From Hetaerina americana (taxonomy: Eukaryota; Arthropoda; Insecta; Odonata; Calopterygidae), in NCBI GenBank assembly GCA_022747635.1, contig JAKTNV010000641.1:25179-89178 (forward strand): a stretch of 64,000 nt of DNA, in the 5' to 3' direction. Both the position numbers and the translations under genes were made by a program. Below the pieces are notes generated by a model. The model was not told the origin of the DNA. It worked only from the letters and a program-made list of their open reading frames with translations, and searched no databases. Positions 47,801 to 58,075 of the stretch are shown in pieces (within the stretch, counting starts at the first letter, position 1; every line of letters starts with the position of its first letter).

Positions 47801-48182
47801 TAGTCAATTTACCCTGAGATCCGTGGGTCTAATATGTCGCCAAGCGCCCCGATTCTTTCAGCCAAGAGATGGCGTCAGGGGGCTGTTTCACCCACCAAAG
47901 GAGAAATAGACAATACACAAGGAAAGGAAAGGACAGTGGGTTAGAATTCATACAACATCATACAGGAAAGGAACAGTGCGTTTCGTGGCACGCATAGCCA
48001 GAAGAAAGAGATGAGCCACATTGGCCAAATACACATTCAAACACGAAATCCCGCCAAACGGCGAATAAATACTCATATATACAGAAACATATATAAGGAA
48101 AAGGGATAGGAACACGTATAAAGGACGAACACAATAGAGGTGGGGAAGGCGGAATCGAACGGATCACAAGAGTAAAAATATC

Positions 48183-48257
48183 TCCTCAACCGGGACTCGA
48201 ACACCGGATCTTTCCACTTGCCGGGCGGATGCTCTTAACCACTTGAGCTATCGAGGA
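48183..48257 (-). ncRNA. tRNA-like SINE head, unit 2
   Basis: Copy of the unit 1 head, exactly 457 bp further on. Same fold and same departures from a functional tRNA. Confidence 0.6.
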
Positions 48258-48525
48258 TAGTCAATTTACCCTGAGATCCGTGGGTCTAATATGTCGCCAA
48301 GCGCCCCGATTCTTTCAGCCAAGAGATGGCGTCAGGGGGCTGTTTCACCCACCAAAGGAGAAATAGACAATACACAAGGAAAGGAAAGGACAGTGGGTTA
48401 GAATTCATACAACATCATACAGGAAAGGAACAGTGCGTTTCGTGGCACGCATAGCCAGAAGAAAGAGATGAGCCACATTGGCCAAATACACATTCAAACA
48501 CGAAATCCCGCCAAACGGCGAATAA

Positions 48526-48912
48526 ATACTCATATATACAGAAACATATATAAGGAAAAGGGATAGGAACACGTATAAAGGACGAACACAATAGAGGTGG
48601 GGAAGGCGGAATCGAACGGATCACAAGAGTAAAAATATCTCCTCAACCGGGACTCGAACACCGGATCTTTCCACTTGCCGGGCGGATGCTCTTAACTAGA
48701 CCCACGGATCTCAGGGTAAATTGACTATCCTCGATAGCTCAAGTGGTTAAGAGCATCCGCCCGGCAAGTGGAAAGATCCGGTGTTCGAGTCCCGGTTGAG
48801 GAGATATTTTTACTCTTGTGATCCGTTCGATTCCGCCTTCCCCACCTCTATTGTGTTCGTCCTTTATACGTGTTCCTATCCCTTTTCCTTATATATGTTT
48901 CTGTATATATGA

Positions 48913-48916
<4 letters not shown>
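48526..48916. repeat. Large inverted repeat, 171-bp arms
   Basis: Left arm 48526-48696 is the start of the third 457-bp unit; right arm 48746-48916 is its reverse complement, separated by 49 bp. The spacer itself continues the unit in inverted orientation (TAGACCCACGGATCTCAGGG). The right arm carries the tRNA-like head in plus orientation at 48728-48802, complete, whereas the left arm has it truncated. Confidence 0.93.
48728..48802 (+). ncRNA. tRNA-like SINE head, inverted copy
   Basis: The same 75-nt cloverleaf-capable sequence as in units 1 and 2, here on the plus strand. See the unit 1 entry for the fold and the reasons to doubt tRNA function. Confidence 0.6.

Positions 48917-48993
<77 letters not shown>
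48914..48993. repeat. (TA)n microsatellite, right half of split tract
   Basis: Followed by ATACATATATATACCAACAC, the right inverted arm seen at 3335-3360 in copy 1. Confidence 0.96.
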
Positions 48994-48998
<5 letters not shown>

Positions 48999-49239
48999 CA
49001 TATATATATAATACATATATATACCAACACACCCACACATATACTTATTTTCCAATGCTCCACACATCAAAGTGTGTTTCCTATCAAGCCATCACCTTCT
49101 TAATCACCCTGTTACTCCAACCCCCCCAATTCTTCCAACTCACAATTCCCTCCTCCACCTTAATGTTTCTAAGATTCTCTGCTCCCAAAATAATGCAATC
49201 CTTTTTCTCCCTACGTCCTGACTACTCCAACCATTTTAA

Positions 49240-50208
49240 ATAAATGTATAAATTTTATCCTTCTCCTTCGCACCGTTTCGCGTCAAATCGTCTTCATTTC
49301 ATCTTAACCAACTTGAAAATATCGATTCTCACGGGCGATGATTCTGCCGCTTCCAACAGTAAATGTACCCATATTTTTACATTTCTTGTTCTATTTCAAC
49401 GTTCTTAGTCCAATGTATAAATTTTATCCTTCTCCTTCGCACCGTTTCGCGTCAAATCGTCTTCATTTCATCTTAACCAACTTGAAAATATCGATTCTCA
49501 CGGGCGATGATTCTGCCGCTTCCAACAGTAAATGTACCCATATTTTTACATTTCTTGTTCTATTTCAACGTTCTTAGTCCAATGTATAAATTTTATCCTT
49601 CTCCTTCGCACCGTTTCGCGTCAAATCGTCTTCATTTCATCTTAACCAACTTGAAAATATCGATTCTCACGGGCGATGATTCTGCCGCTTCCAACAGTAA
49701 ATGTACCCATATTTTTACATTTCTTGTTCTATTTCAACGTTCTTAGTCCAATGTATAAATTTTATCCTTCTCCTTCGCACCGTTTCGCGTCAAATCGTCT
49801 TCATTTCATCTTAACACACTTGAAAATATCGATTCTCACGGGCGATGATTCTGCCGCTTTCAACAGTAAATGTACCCATATTTTTACATTTCTTGTTCTA
49901 TTTCAACGTTCTTAGTCCAATGTTTAAATTTTATCCTTCTCCTTTGCACCGTTTCGCGTCAAATCGTCTTCATTTCATCTTAACACACTTGAAAATATCG
50001 ATTCTCACGGGCGATGATTCTGCCGCTTCCAACAGTAAATGTACCCATATTTTTACATTTCTTGTTCTATTTCAACGTTCTTAGTCCAATGTATAAATTT
50101 TATCCTTCTCCTTTGCACCGTTTCGCGTCAAATCGTCTTCATTTCATCTTAACACACTTGAAAATATCGATTCTCACGGGCGATGATTCTGCCGCTTCCA
50201 ACAGTAAA
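49240..50208. repeat. 169-bp tandem satellite, about 5.7 copies
   Basis: A unit containing ATCGATTCTCACGGGCGATG repeats every 169 bp with few changes. The first copies share CCAACTTGAAAA and later ones CACACTTGAAAA, and two carry a CTTTGCACC variant, so neighbouring units are most alike. Open frames of 79 codons recur because of the repeat and are not genes. Confidence 0.96.
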
Positions 50209-50209
50209 T

Positions 50210-51195
50210 CTTGAAGTGCTCTACTTTACGGGTAATGTTACTTCCACATGGAACTAGGAGGCATGTGGAAGTGACATTCCTCCTCTTCCGCCTTCTGAAA
50301 TTCATTTAGTTTGTATATTCTACAAGCTTGACTGCATTAGTTTTCAGAATACCCAATGTTAATAACTCTTGAATTGCTGTACTTATAAGGAGAATGTTAC
50401 TTCCACATATGACTAGGTGGCATGCGGAAGTAACATTCCTCCTCCTCCTTCTTCTGTAGTTCATTTTGTATGTATTGTCTACAAGCTTGACTGCATTAGT
50501 TTTCAGATTACCAATTGTAAATAACTCTTGAAGTGCTCAACTTTACGGGTAATGTTACTTCCACATGCAACTAGGTGGCATGAAGAAGTAACATTCCTCC
50601 TCCTCCGCCTTCTGTGGTTCATTTTGTAGGTATAGTCTACAAGCTTGATTGCATTAGTTTCCAGATTACCCAATGTAAATAACTCTTGCAGTGCTCTACT
50701 TCTAAGGGGAATGTTACTTCCACATGCAACGGCATGTGGAAGTAACATTTCTCCTCCTCCGCCTTCTGTGGTTCATTTTTTATGTATATTCTACAAGCTT
50801 GACTGCATTAGTTTTCAGATTACCCAATGTAAATAACTCCTGGAGTGCTCTACTTCTAAGGGGAATGTTACTTCCACATGCGACTAGGTGGCATGTGGAA
50901 GTGACATTCCTCCTCTTCCGCCTTCTGAAGTTCATTTCGTTTGTTTAATCTACAAGCATTTGTGCATTAGTTTTCAGCCTACCAATTGCAAATAACTCTA
51001 GAATTACTCTACTTATAAGAAGAATGTTACTTCCACATATGACTAGGTGGCATGTGGAAGTGACATTCTTCCTCTTCCACCTTCTGCAGTTCATTCTGTT
51101 TGCATAGTCTACAAGCTTGACTGCATTAGTTTTCAGATTACCCAATGTAAATAACTCCTTGAGTGCTCTACTTCTAAGGGGAATGTTACTTCCAG
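50210..51195. repeat. Hairpin satellite, units of about 155 bp, about 6 copies
   Basis: Each unit holds an inverted pair, ATGTTACTTCCACATG and CATGTGGAAGTAACAT (small variations), separated by 4-14 bp, followed by CCTCCTCCGCCTTCTG and CTACAAGCTTGACTGCATTAG. Unit lengths vary from about 153 to 160 bp. The array starts directly after the 169-bp satellite and stops 28 bp short of the stop codon of the cellular gene. Confidence 0.93.
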
Positions 51196-51222
51196 TTTCC
51201 AGCCTACCCTGCCGTACAAATG

Positions 51223-51529
51223 TTATATGGATAGGTTCCAAACCTTTAGTCCTTTCAGTCCTTGGACGTAGTCCTGGATGAAAGCCTCGCATTCTACTTC
51301 CTTCATCCCTTTCCCTTCTCGACTGGCCGCTGAGGAAGTCATAGAGTGCCTGTCGTCCATTTGAGACGTTTGCCTCGACATCTGCGTCTCCGTCGGCAAA
51401 TTGAAGGGAGCGTTTGGTCGAAACAGAACCCATCGCTCAGTCAATGACGAAACGTGGGAATTGGCCAATTCCATCAGGTCAAGGGTCAATTTGTGAAGGA
51501 TGTTCGTGAGTTCCTTTTCATCTTGATAT
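51223..51529 (-). CDS. Unrecognised cellular gene, terminal exon
   Basis: Minus-strand exon starting at 51529 behind a good acceptor (CCCTCTTTCAG) and ending at a TAA at 51223-51225. It encodes 101 residues after the split codon: YQDEKELTNILHKLTLDLME, ELANSHVSSLTERWVLFRPN, a Ser/Thr/Gln-rich stretch around MSRQTSQMDDRHSMTSSAAS, and a final EAFIQDYVQGLKGLKVW. The beginning is helical and acidic; the middle looks disordered and phosphorylatable. It joins the exon at 52183-52266 in phase. The protein family is unknown to me. The true 3' end could differ if an earlier donor is used. Confidence 0.72.
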
Positions 51530-52182
51530 CTGAAAGAGGGACAATGACATGCTTTCATTGGCTGAACACAAAAATTAAGTAAGTCAACGGAATGGAGATA
51601 TTGCAGTATACTAAATTGTGGCCCAGTCTTACTTCTAGTTTTAACGCTATCTATTTAAAAAAATGAAACATTTTTTAAATTTAATTTCTCACATAAACAC
51701 GTGAAATAGAAAGCAGAGAATGGTTTCGTGGGTGAATTTGATTATGACTTGTTAGGACTGATATTACACCACTAGGGACGACTTTGGAACTACGAGGATA
51801 ATGCCGGAAGTACTCGATCCATAAAAAAAAAGACATCAAAACAATTTCTCGACATGTTTGCGTTGAAGCCATTTTCATTCCAACATAATGTCAACCTATT
51901 TTAGAATGGAATCGCCTCCCGAAAGTATTCTTTCAATACCTAAATAATGCACGAAAGTAAATTATGGTTTTGAATACAGACAAGCTCGCTTTTCCTTGCT
52001 GGATTAGCAAAACTTACCCCCAGACCTCTTTGAAGCATTATATTTATAGCCACAATATGTCATAACAAGTATACCTGTACTATAGAAGAGGAATCGAACT
52101 ATTATTTGAGATATAATGAATATAGTTATGAACACATGTGTGAGTATTACAAGAATACATTGATTAAATTTGAAACACTCAC
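51530..52182 (-). other. Intron between terminal and internal exons
   Basis: AT-rich intron of 653 bp. A 65-residue minus-strand frame at 51681-51878 is not supported as an exon. Confidence 0.6.
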
Positions 52183-52266
52183 CTCTTAACATTGTACACA
52201 TTGTTCATTGTCCAGATGAAGTTCCCTATTGTCCTCTGGAAGGTCAAGATTGACTCTATGTCAACT
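52183..52266 (-). CDS. Unrecognised cellular gene, internal exon
   Basis: 84-bp minus-strand exon with acceptor TTGTTTTCTTTCCAG and donor AAGAG/GTGAGT. It encodes VDIESILTFQRTIGNF and IWTMNNVYNVK between two split Arg codons. Both junctions are phase 2, matching the neighbours (57995-58075 upstream, 51223-51529 downstream). The content is amphipathic helix-like. The intron to the next exon is 653 bp and seems free of mobile elements. Confidence 0.75.
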
Positions 52267-52483
52267 CTGGAAAGAAAACAAGTCATCATAAGACTTTGCA
52301 CAAATGTCAACAAAAATATAAATGTATCAAAAAATACGTTACACATTTGCCTTCAAGATTATTTATAGGTTACATAAAATTAAATTAATACTTTTTTTAT
52401 AGCGGAAAATGACAAATTATGGTCATCTGTTGTCGTATGAATTGCTAATAAATGTTAAAAGATTTCTTTGTAAATAATGGTGT

Positions 52484-52780
52484 TCATAGTATTCTAGAGT
52501 ACATAGATGTCTTTGCCTATTAGCGCAATTCTTCTCCTTATGTCCCTGCAACTTTGATACCCTGTTGGTCCAATACACTACCGAGATACATATTAAACTG
52601 TTCTACCTGCTCTATTTTTTGCCCTCCTATTTCTATGTTTAGCTGAAGCCTTTTTCTTTCTAGAAAATTGTATAACCTTTGTTTTATTAACATTGATATA
52701 TCTGTTCCAATATATCTGTCGCACTGAGTTTCCAATTCACTCTGCAATGTTTGCAACCCCTAGGCTGACTGACAAGCTGA
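52484..52780 (-). pseudogene. RTE-like LINE RT fragment in the intron
   Basis: The minus strand reads LNIEIGGQKIEQVEQF and MYLGSVLDQQG, as in 2634-2800. It is flanked by unrelated intronic DNA and lies in the same orientation as the host gene. Confidence 0.85.
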
Positions 52781-52996
52781 AGACTATAAATACTAAAGGG
52801 TATATAATACTCTATTTGTGAAATGAGTAAAATTACTAACCCATAAGCACTACACATTAAGCTACAAGGTTGTTATTTGGTGGCATAAAATTAAATTAAT
52901 GCTCATTTAATGGCAAAACTAACAAATTATGGTCATCTGTTGTCATTCACTGGTTTTCCTTTTAGAATTAAGTCTTGAATAAAGTTGCTTATTTAA

Positions 52997-53686
52997 CCCT
53001 CTTAGTACGGTGGGCCGATATATATCGGCTGTTGTATCCCTGGCGAAAAGTGCAGCGGGCTGATATATTGGCTCTTTCGTAGGCTATTGTTTAAATCGCT
53101 GTAACTTATGGTTTTTTCTTTAATAATTTAATGGTTTTTGTGCTATCGATAGGGTGAATTCCATAAAATTATACAAAACATTTTTTAATTTTTCTCATTA
53201 GCAATTTTAAATGCTTTTTAAGTCCCAATTTTTGACTCAGTGAGATCAGCCTTTTTCAACAAAATTGAACAATGGCTGACAAAAAAAATTTGCAATTCAC
53301 TGGTTTTTCTTTATTTATACATATAAATTTTTCCTACAAGTCTTTTTGATTCTTTCATATTATTTAAATATGGTAGTTTTTTTGAAAAAAATGTTTTAAA
53401 AGAATATATTAGTATTTTGTCTAAAAAATCGAAATATTATTGTTAAAAAAAAAATATTCTTCAACTTTTATAATACTGTAATAATTACATTTCTTTTTTT
53501 CAGATGATGTAAATGTGTAACATTGTTAGAAACTACAATATTTTATTTTAAAACAAAAAAACATAATATGGATATCTAAACAAATAACTTCATAATGTTT
53601 TTTTTTCCAAGAGGTGATACATTTTCTTAAATTACCCTTTGCACTTCTCACTAAGTACCCCTGGAATCCCCACTGTACTAAGAGGG
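52997..53686. mobile_element. piggyBac-like TTAA element, copy 1 (690 bp)
   Basis: It is bounded by TTAA at 52993-52996 and 53687-53690. Termini are CCCTCTTAGTACGGTGGG (left) and the reverse complement CCCTCTTAGTACAGTGGG (right). Two subterminal copies of a degenerate GGGCCGATATATCGGCT palindrome lie at about 53011 and 53056. There is no coding region, so it depends on a transposase supplied elsewhere. It is shorter than the copies at 60950 and 62720 through internal deletion. Confidence 0.88.
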
Positions 53687-53690
53687 TTAA

Positions 53691-54119
53691 TTATTTGAAA
53701 AATTGCACATATTTTGTTGAAAACTTTACAAATTTATAAATCAAATGATGAATAAAATTGAGTAATCGATATGTTTGAATGATTTTGGTCAATATTTGTT
53801 TATTGGGAAGATATATGATGTCTGCTCAATAAATATACGCGAATTGAGGCCATTAAAAACTATATTTTTCCCTAAATTTAATCTTTTACATATCAATGAT
53901 GCTCCCTACAATGCACCTTGTCTTTCCTTCTTCAAAAGGTTAAATATTCTGACTGTTCCATGTATTTACATTTATGTCGTATGCATTTTCGCTAAAAGTA
54001 ATATATCCAATTATATGACAAATGACAACGTTCATTGTCACCAAACCAGAGCCTGCAGAGACCTGCATCAAACTTATTGCAGGACTTTAAATACATCCCT
54101 GGGGCCTAAATCAATGGGC
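53691..54119. other. Intronic sequence, unassigned
   Basis: No element terminus found between the TTAA element and Mar-D. A 138-codon plus-strand frame at 53775-54191 runs into Mar-D and is not recognised. Confidence 0.4.
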
Positions 54120-54834
54120 CTCCTTGCAACGTTATTCCGTGAAGTTTTGTGCGAAACTCGGGAAGATGGCCCACTGAGACCCTCGATATGATCAAGCAGG
54201 CTTATGGGGACACTGCTGTAAGCCGTTCCACAGTATTTGAATGGCACAAGTTGTTTAAAGAGGGTAGGGAGCTCGTTGAAGACGACCATCGCTCCGGACG
54301 GCCATCAACGGCAAGAACCGATGCGAATGTGGACAGAGTGAGGACACTGCTGAACACAGACCGACGCTTAACCAATCCAGAAGAAATTGCAGAGCAGTTG
54401 GGTCTGTCTGCATCCAACGTCCAACGCATTATTTCACAGGATTTGGCCATGCGCAAGGTGTGCGCCAAGATGGTGCTGAAAATTCCGAGTGTCGTCAGAC
54501 AGCTCCTGGCCAAATACGGCGTTGCCTCGTTGCCGAACCCGCCCTATTCTCCCGATCTGGCACCACCGGACTTCTTCTTCTTCCCCCTGATGAAAAGACA
54601 GCTCAAGGGACGACGTTTTGACTCAATAAGGGCCGTCCAAGAGGCTTTGGCGAGGGTCATCAACGGCATCCCCAAAGAAAACTTCCAGCGGGCGTACGGG
54701 GAATGGGAGCAACGTTATACTAAGTGTGTAGCAGCTCAAGGAGCATACTTTGAAGATTATTAAGTCGATGTAAGTATGTCCTCAATAAAATTCTTGTAAA
54801 AAAATCAGTCCTACAACTTTTGGGTGCAACCCTG
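54120..54834 (+). mobile_element. Mar-D mariner, internally deleted copy
   Basis: The transposase is readable from QRYSVKFCAKLGK (54128), through a frameshift near 54160, then TETLDMIKQAYGDTAVSRST (HTH region), RSGRPSTARTDANVDRVRTL, a second HTH-like block (EEIAEQLGLSASNVQRIISQ) and MRKVCAKMVLK. It jumps straight to VVRQLLAKYGVASLPNPPYS and PDLAPPDFFFFP (third Asp). About 130 residues holding the first two catalytic Asp are deleted. The right terminus abuts TA at 54835-54836; the left terminus was not found. A 204-codon frame with GTG start remains open, but the product cannot be catalytic. Confidence 0.88.
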
Positions 54835-54836
54835 TA

Positions 54837-55369
54837 TGTAGTTATGCGTAAATTTAAATGTAATTGTAAATATTATGCCCAATATAATATATATAAGACG
54901 ATGAGTTAAATGGATGAAGGGACCAACTGCCCACTGGTCAAACGTAATGAAGTGAAATAAATGCAAATTAATCACGTATTTTCTAGCTTGGATATACTAT
55001 CGTAATCAGTGCTGTTTATCTTCTCCAACCTCCCTCACCTACACCTTGCCTGTTGATAAGAGTATGGCAGGGGTTGACTCTTCCCATAATATGTCTTGAA
55101 AAGCCATGCATTTTCGGTGCCATCTTGTAGGCCCTCCTTAATAATGCTTAAAGCACTTGAAAACTAGGATGTTTTCTTCTTGTCAGAGCATTATCTCCGT
55201 GTAAACAGCTGTACATTTCAGGTTGTATATTTCAGTTATTTCTTATCATAACTTTTACCGCCGCACATCACCATTAAAAACTTGATATGTTGATTTTGTT
55301 GCTCCTGGAATTCAATTTCCATCTATTCGACCACAAACAGTAGATACAAGGACAACAGGAATTAACATG
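54837..55369. other. Intronic sequence, unassigned
   Basis: No recognised feature. Confidence 0.45.
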
Positions 55370-55403
55370 TGAGGGCAGCTCAATAAGTACCCCTGTATGA
55401 CAA

Positions 55404-56446
55404 CCAAAGGGCGTTTTCCTGAGGGAAGTTTATGCTATCATTGTGTGCTGCCATCTATGAAACGATGGTGAAACTAATTTCAGATCGATTTAAAAAGGTT
55501 AGTTTGGATTTGATAGCCATTCGAGTGTATCGAGTCAAAAGGACATTTTCCTGAGGGAAGTTTATGTTATCACCGTGTGCTGCCATCTATGAAACGACAG
55601 TGAAACTAATTTCAGATTGATTTAAAAAGGTTAGTTTGGTTTTGGAAGCCATTCGAGTGTATCGAGTCAAAAGGACATTTTCCTGAGGGAAGTTTATGTT
55701 ATCACCGTGTGCTGCCATCTATCAAACGATGGTGAAACTAATTTCAGATTGATTTAAAAAGGTTAGTTTGGATTTGATAGCCATTCGAGTGTATCGAGTC
55801 AAAAGGACATTTTCCTGAGGGAAGTTTATGTTATCACCGTGTGCTGCCATCTATGAAACGACAGTGAAACTAATTTCAGATTGATTTAAAAAGGTTAGTT
55901 TGGATTTGATAGCCATTCGAGTGTATCGAGTCAAAAGGGCATTTTCCTGAGGGAAGTTTATGTTATCACCGTGTGCTGCCATCTATGAAACGACAGTGAA
56001 ACTAATTTCAGATTGATTTAAATAGGTTAGTTTGGATTTGATAGCCATTCGAGTGTATCGAGTCAAAAGGGCATTTTCCTGAGGGAAGTTTATGTTATCA
56101 CTGTGTGCTGCCATCTATGAAATGACAGTGAAACTAATTTCAGATTGATTTGAAAAGGTTAGTTTGGATTTGGAAGCCATTCGAGTGTATCGAGTCAAAA
56201 GGACATTTTCCTGAGGGAAGTTTATGTTATCACCGTGTGCTGCCATCTATGAAATGACAGTGAAACTAATTTCAGATTGATTTAAAAAGGTTAGTTTGGA
56301 TTTGGAAGCCATTCGAGTGTATCGAGTCAAAAGGGCGTTTTCCTGAGGGAAGTTTATGTTATCACCATGTGCTGCCATTTGTCAAACGATGATGAAACTA
56401 ATTTCAGATTGATTTAATGCTTAGTTTGGATTTGGGAGCCATTCAA
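55404..56446. repeat. 132-bp minisatellite inside Mar-A, about 8 copies
   Basis: Units contain TTTTCCTGAGGGAAGTTTAT, GTGTGCTGCCATCTATGAAA and AGCCATTCGAGTGTATCGAG, recurring about every 131-132 bp. Variant sites (ACAGTG/ATGGTG, TGATAG/TGGAAG) alternate among units. Confidence 0.95.
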
Positions 56447-56449
56447 GTC

Positions 56450-57630
56450 TAAGATGTGTTTTTTGAGATTTTGGCTTGAAGATGGAAAAAGAGAGCAATA
56501 CTTCAGTTTGGTAGTTTGCTATTTTTTGCTTTGTTTTTGGATGGGAAGAAATAGCAAGGAGATGAAAGCAAAGTTGGATGCTGTTGGATGGGAACACTTC
56601 ACTTTGCCATCTATGACCACAGTTAGATATTGGTTCAATGAATTTAAACATGGGTGAACATCTTTTTTTGATGAGGAGCAACCAGGACGCCAGACGGCAG
56701 ATGTGGTTATACCGAGGAAATCATTCAAAGAGTCCACGCCATGATTCTCGCTGATGGACGAACGAAAGTGTGCATTAAGTAGCAGAGGCCGTGGGAGGTG
56801 TGTCAACTGGAACAGCAATTAATATTTTATTTATTACATGATAAGTTGGAAAAATGAAATAATTGTCAGCCTGATGGGTGCCATGGCAATTGCTCACGGT
56901 GGACCACAAGCTGATCCGGCTGTCAACTTCAAAGCAGTGTTTGCAGTAATTTAAGTGAGATCCGAAGGTGTTTTTTGCATCAACTTATCGCTGTTGATGA
57001 AACCTGGATTCATCATTACACACCAGAAACTAAGTACCAATCTAAACAATGCATTTCTCCCGGTGAATCTGCTCCAAAGAAGACGAAGATGGTCCGATCG
57101 GCCGGAAAGGTCATGGCAATTGTTTCTTGGGATGCAATTGGGGTCATTCTCGTGGATTATTTTAGAAATAGGAAGAATGATTACTGGGAAATACTACAGT
57201 AGGCTATTGGACCGCTTTGACAAACAATTGAAGGAGACACGGCCATGTTTGGTGAAAAAGATGGTGCTGTTTCACCACGATAAAGCACCAGCACATTCAT
57301 CCCGAGTTGTCACCACCAAACCGCATGAACTACATTATGAATTGCTCCCGCACAACCCCCGTATTCCCCAGATCTAGCTGCCTGCGACTTTTTCCTTATT
57401 CCCCCTTTACATGAAGAAATGGCTCGTGGGAAAAAAATTTAGCTCAAATGAGGAAGTTATCGCCAAGAGACAAAGTCATATTTTGGAGAGAGAGTTCGGC
57501 AAATCCTGTTTTTTGGAGGGGTTAAAAAAATGCCCAGAACGTCGGGAGAAGTGTATCTTTCTAATAAAGGGGAACTATCTTCAAAAATATAAAAAAATGT
57601 TTCTGAAAAAATGGTTTCTTCATTTCTAAC
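56450..57630 (+). pseudogene. Mar-A mariner transposase
   Basis: Across frames the order is complete: TVRYWFNEFKHG (HTH/linker region), AVDETWIHHYTPETKYQSKQ (first Asp, about 56990-57055), SAGKVMAIVSWDAIGVILVD, FHHDKAPAHSSRVVTTK (second Asp, about 57270-57325), PHELHYELL and YSPDLAACDFF (third Asp, about 57360-57390), then KKWLVGKKFSSNEEVI. Several stops and frameshifts prevent translation, for example before EQPGRQ near 56655. The spacing fits DD34D. It is the only copy in the window with all three catalytic residues readable. Confidence 0.85.
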
Positions 57631-57657
57631 ACGGGTACTTATTGAACTGCCCTCGTA

Positions 57658-57994
57658 ACTGGCGCCAACATATGCACAGCTTGAAGATCAGCCAAGCACC
57701 AAGACAGATCATCGGGTTTCAAGACACCTAGCGCCATTAGTTGGTGAGGCTGTAGCATGTGTTGTGGCCCCCAGATGGAACCAGTTTGCGTATTTTTTGA
57801 GCAGACAACAACGTATGTTTGGAGAATATTAAAAAAATTATCGAAAACCAAATTTAACCTTTGGCACAATCTATGTGATGCAGATACACCCCCTGCCATT
57901 TATCCGACCAGTGCCTTAATTATCAAGGTAAATGAAATTATGAGAACTTCATTATTCTATTGAAAAATAACAGCAACCATAATTATTTTATTAC
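57658..57994. other. Intronic sequence, unassigned
   Basis: An 86-codon minus-strand frame is unrecognised. The exon at 57995 follows. Confidence 0.45.
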
Positions 57995-58075
57995 CTCATT
58001 GAGTCCATCACCACCGATAAAGCCATGATGACGTCTTCAACCTCCGCCAGTAGATCGATATCATCTTCATAAGAC
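57995..58075 (-). CDS. Unrecognised cellular gene, upstream exon
   Basis: 81-bp minus-strand exon with acceptor TTCCATACAG and donor ATGAG/GTAATA. It encodes SYEDDIDLLAEVEDVIMALS followed by VVMDSM, with split codons at both ends in phase 2. It is acidic and helical. Together with the two downstream exons it gives 156 residues of continuous frame. No start codon or earlier exon was found to the right; the next 6 kb are mobile elements, so the gene probably continues beyond the window. The 5.7-kb intron downstream carries RTE, piggyBac-like and mariner insertions. Confidence 0.72.

Larger units (their letters stand above)
47575..48696. repeat. 457-bp unit in tandem, 2.45 copies
   Basis: Units begin at 47575, 48032 and 48489 with CACATTCAAACACGAAATCC and appear identical or nearly so; the third stops at 48696. 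Each unit contains a minus-strand tRNA-like head and a body with CCAAGAGATGGCGTCAGGGG. The exact period and near identity point to very recent tandem duplication, or possibly an assembly artefact. Confidence 0.93.
45311..49233. repeat. Segmental duplication, copy 2, with internal insertion
   Basis: 45311-47410 and about 49005-49233 are collinear with 1068-3567. The sequence from about 47410 to 49005 contains expanded (TA)n and a compound block of three 457-bp units plus an inverted copy. The right border falls directly at the start of the 169-bp satellite. Confidence 0.9.
55370..57655 (+). mobile_element. Mar-A mariner, full-length span with internal minisatellite
   Basis: Left terminus TGAGGGCAGCTCAATAAGTA; right terminus, reversed, CGAGGGCAGTTCAATAAGTA. 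The right side abuts TA at 57656-57657; the left side has TG where TA is expected. Between the left terminus and the coding part lies a 132-bp tandem array. The coding remnant (56450-57630) holds all three catalytic regions but is frameshifted. Total length, 2.3 kb, exceeds the usual 1.3 kb only because of the array. Confidence 0.88.

Noticed and set aside
47726..48802. Cluster of functional tRNA genes
   Set aside because: The base preceding the candidate anticodon is not U, the T-arm has an extra base, and all copies lie inside a repeated SINE-like unit.
49338..50214. Repeated 79-codon frames
   Set aside because: They recur at exactly 169 bp because of the satellite; the period is not a multiple of three, so each runs out of frame.
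47575..51195. CRISPR-like array
   Set aside because: The repeats are contiguous satellites without unique spacers, in a clearly eukaryotic context.
50945..51433. 162-codon minus-strand frame overlapping the terminal exon
   Set aside because: It is in a different frame from the splice-supported exon and runs into the hairpin satellite.
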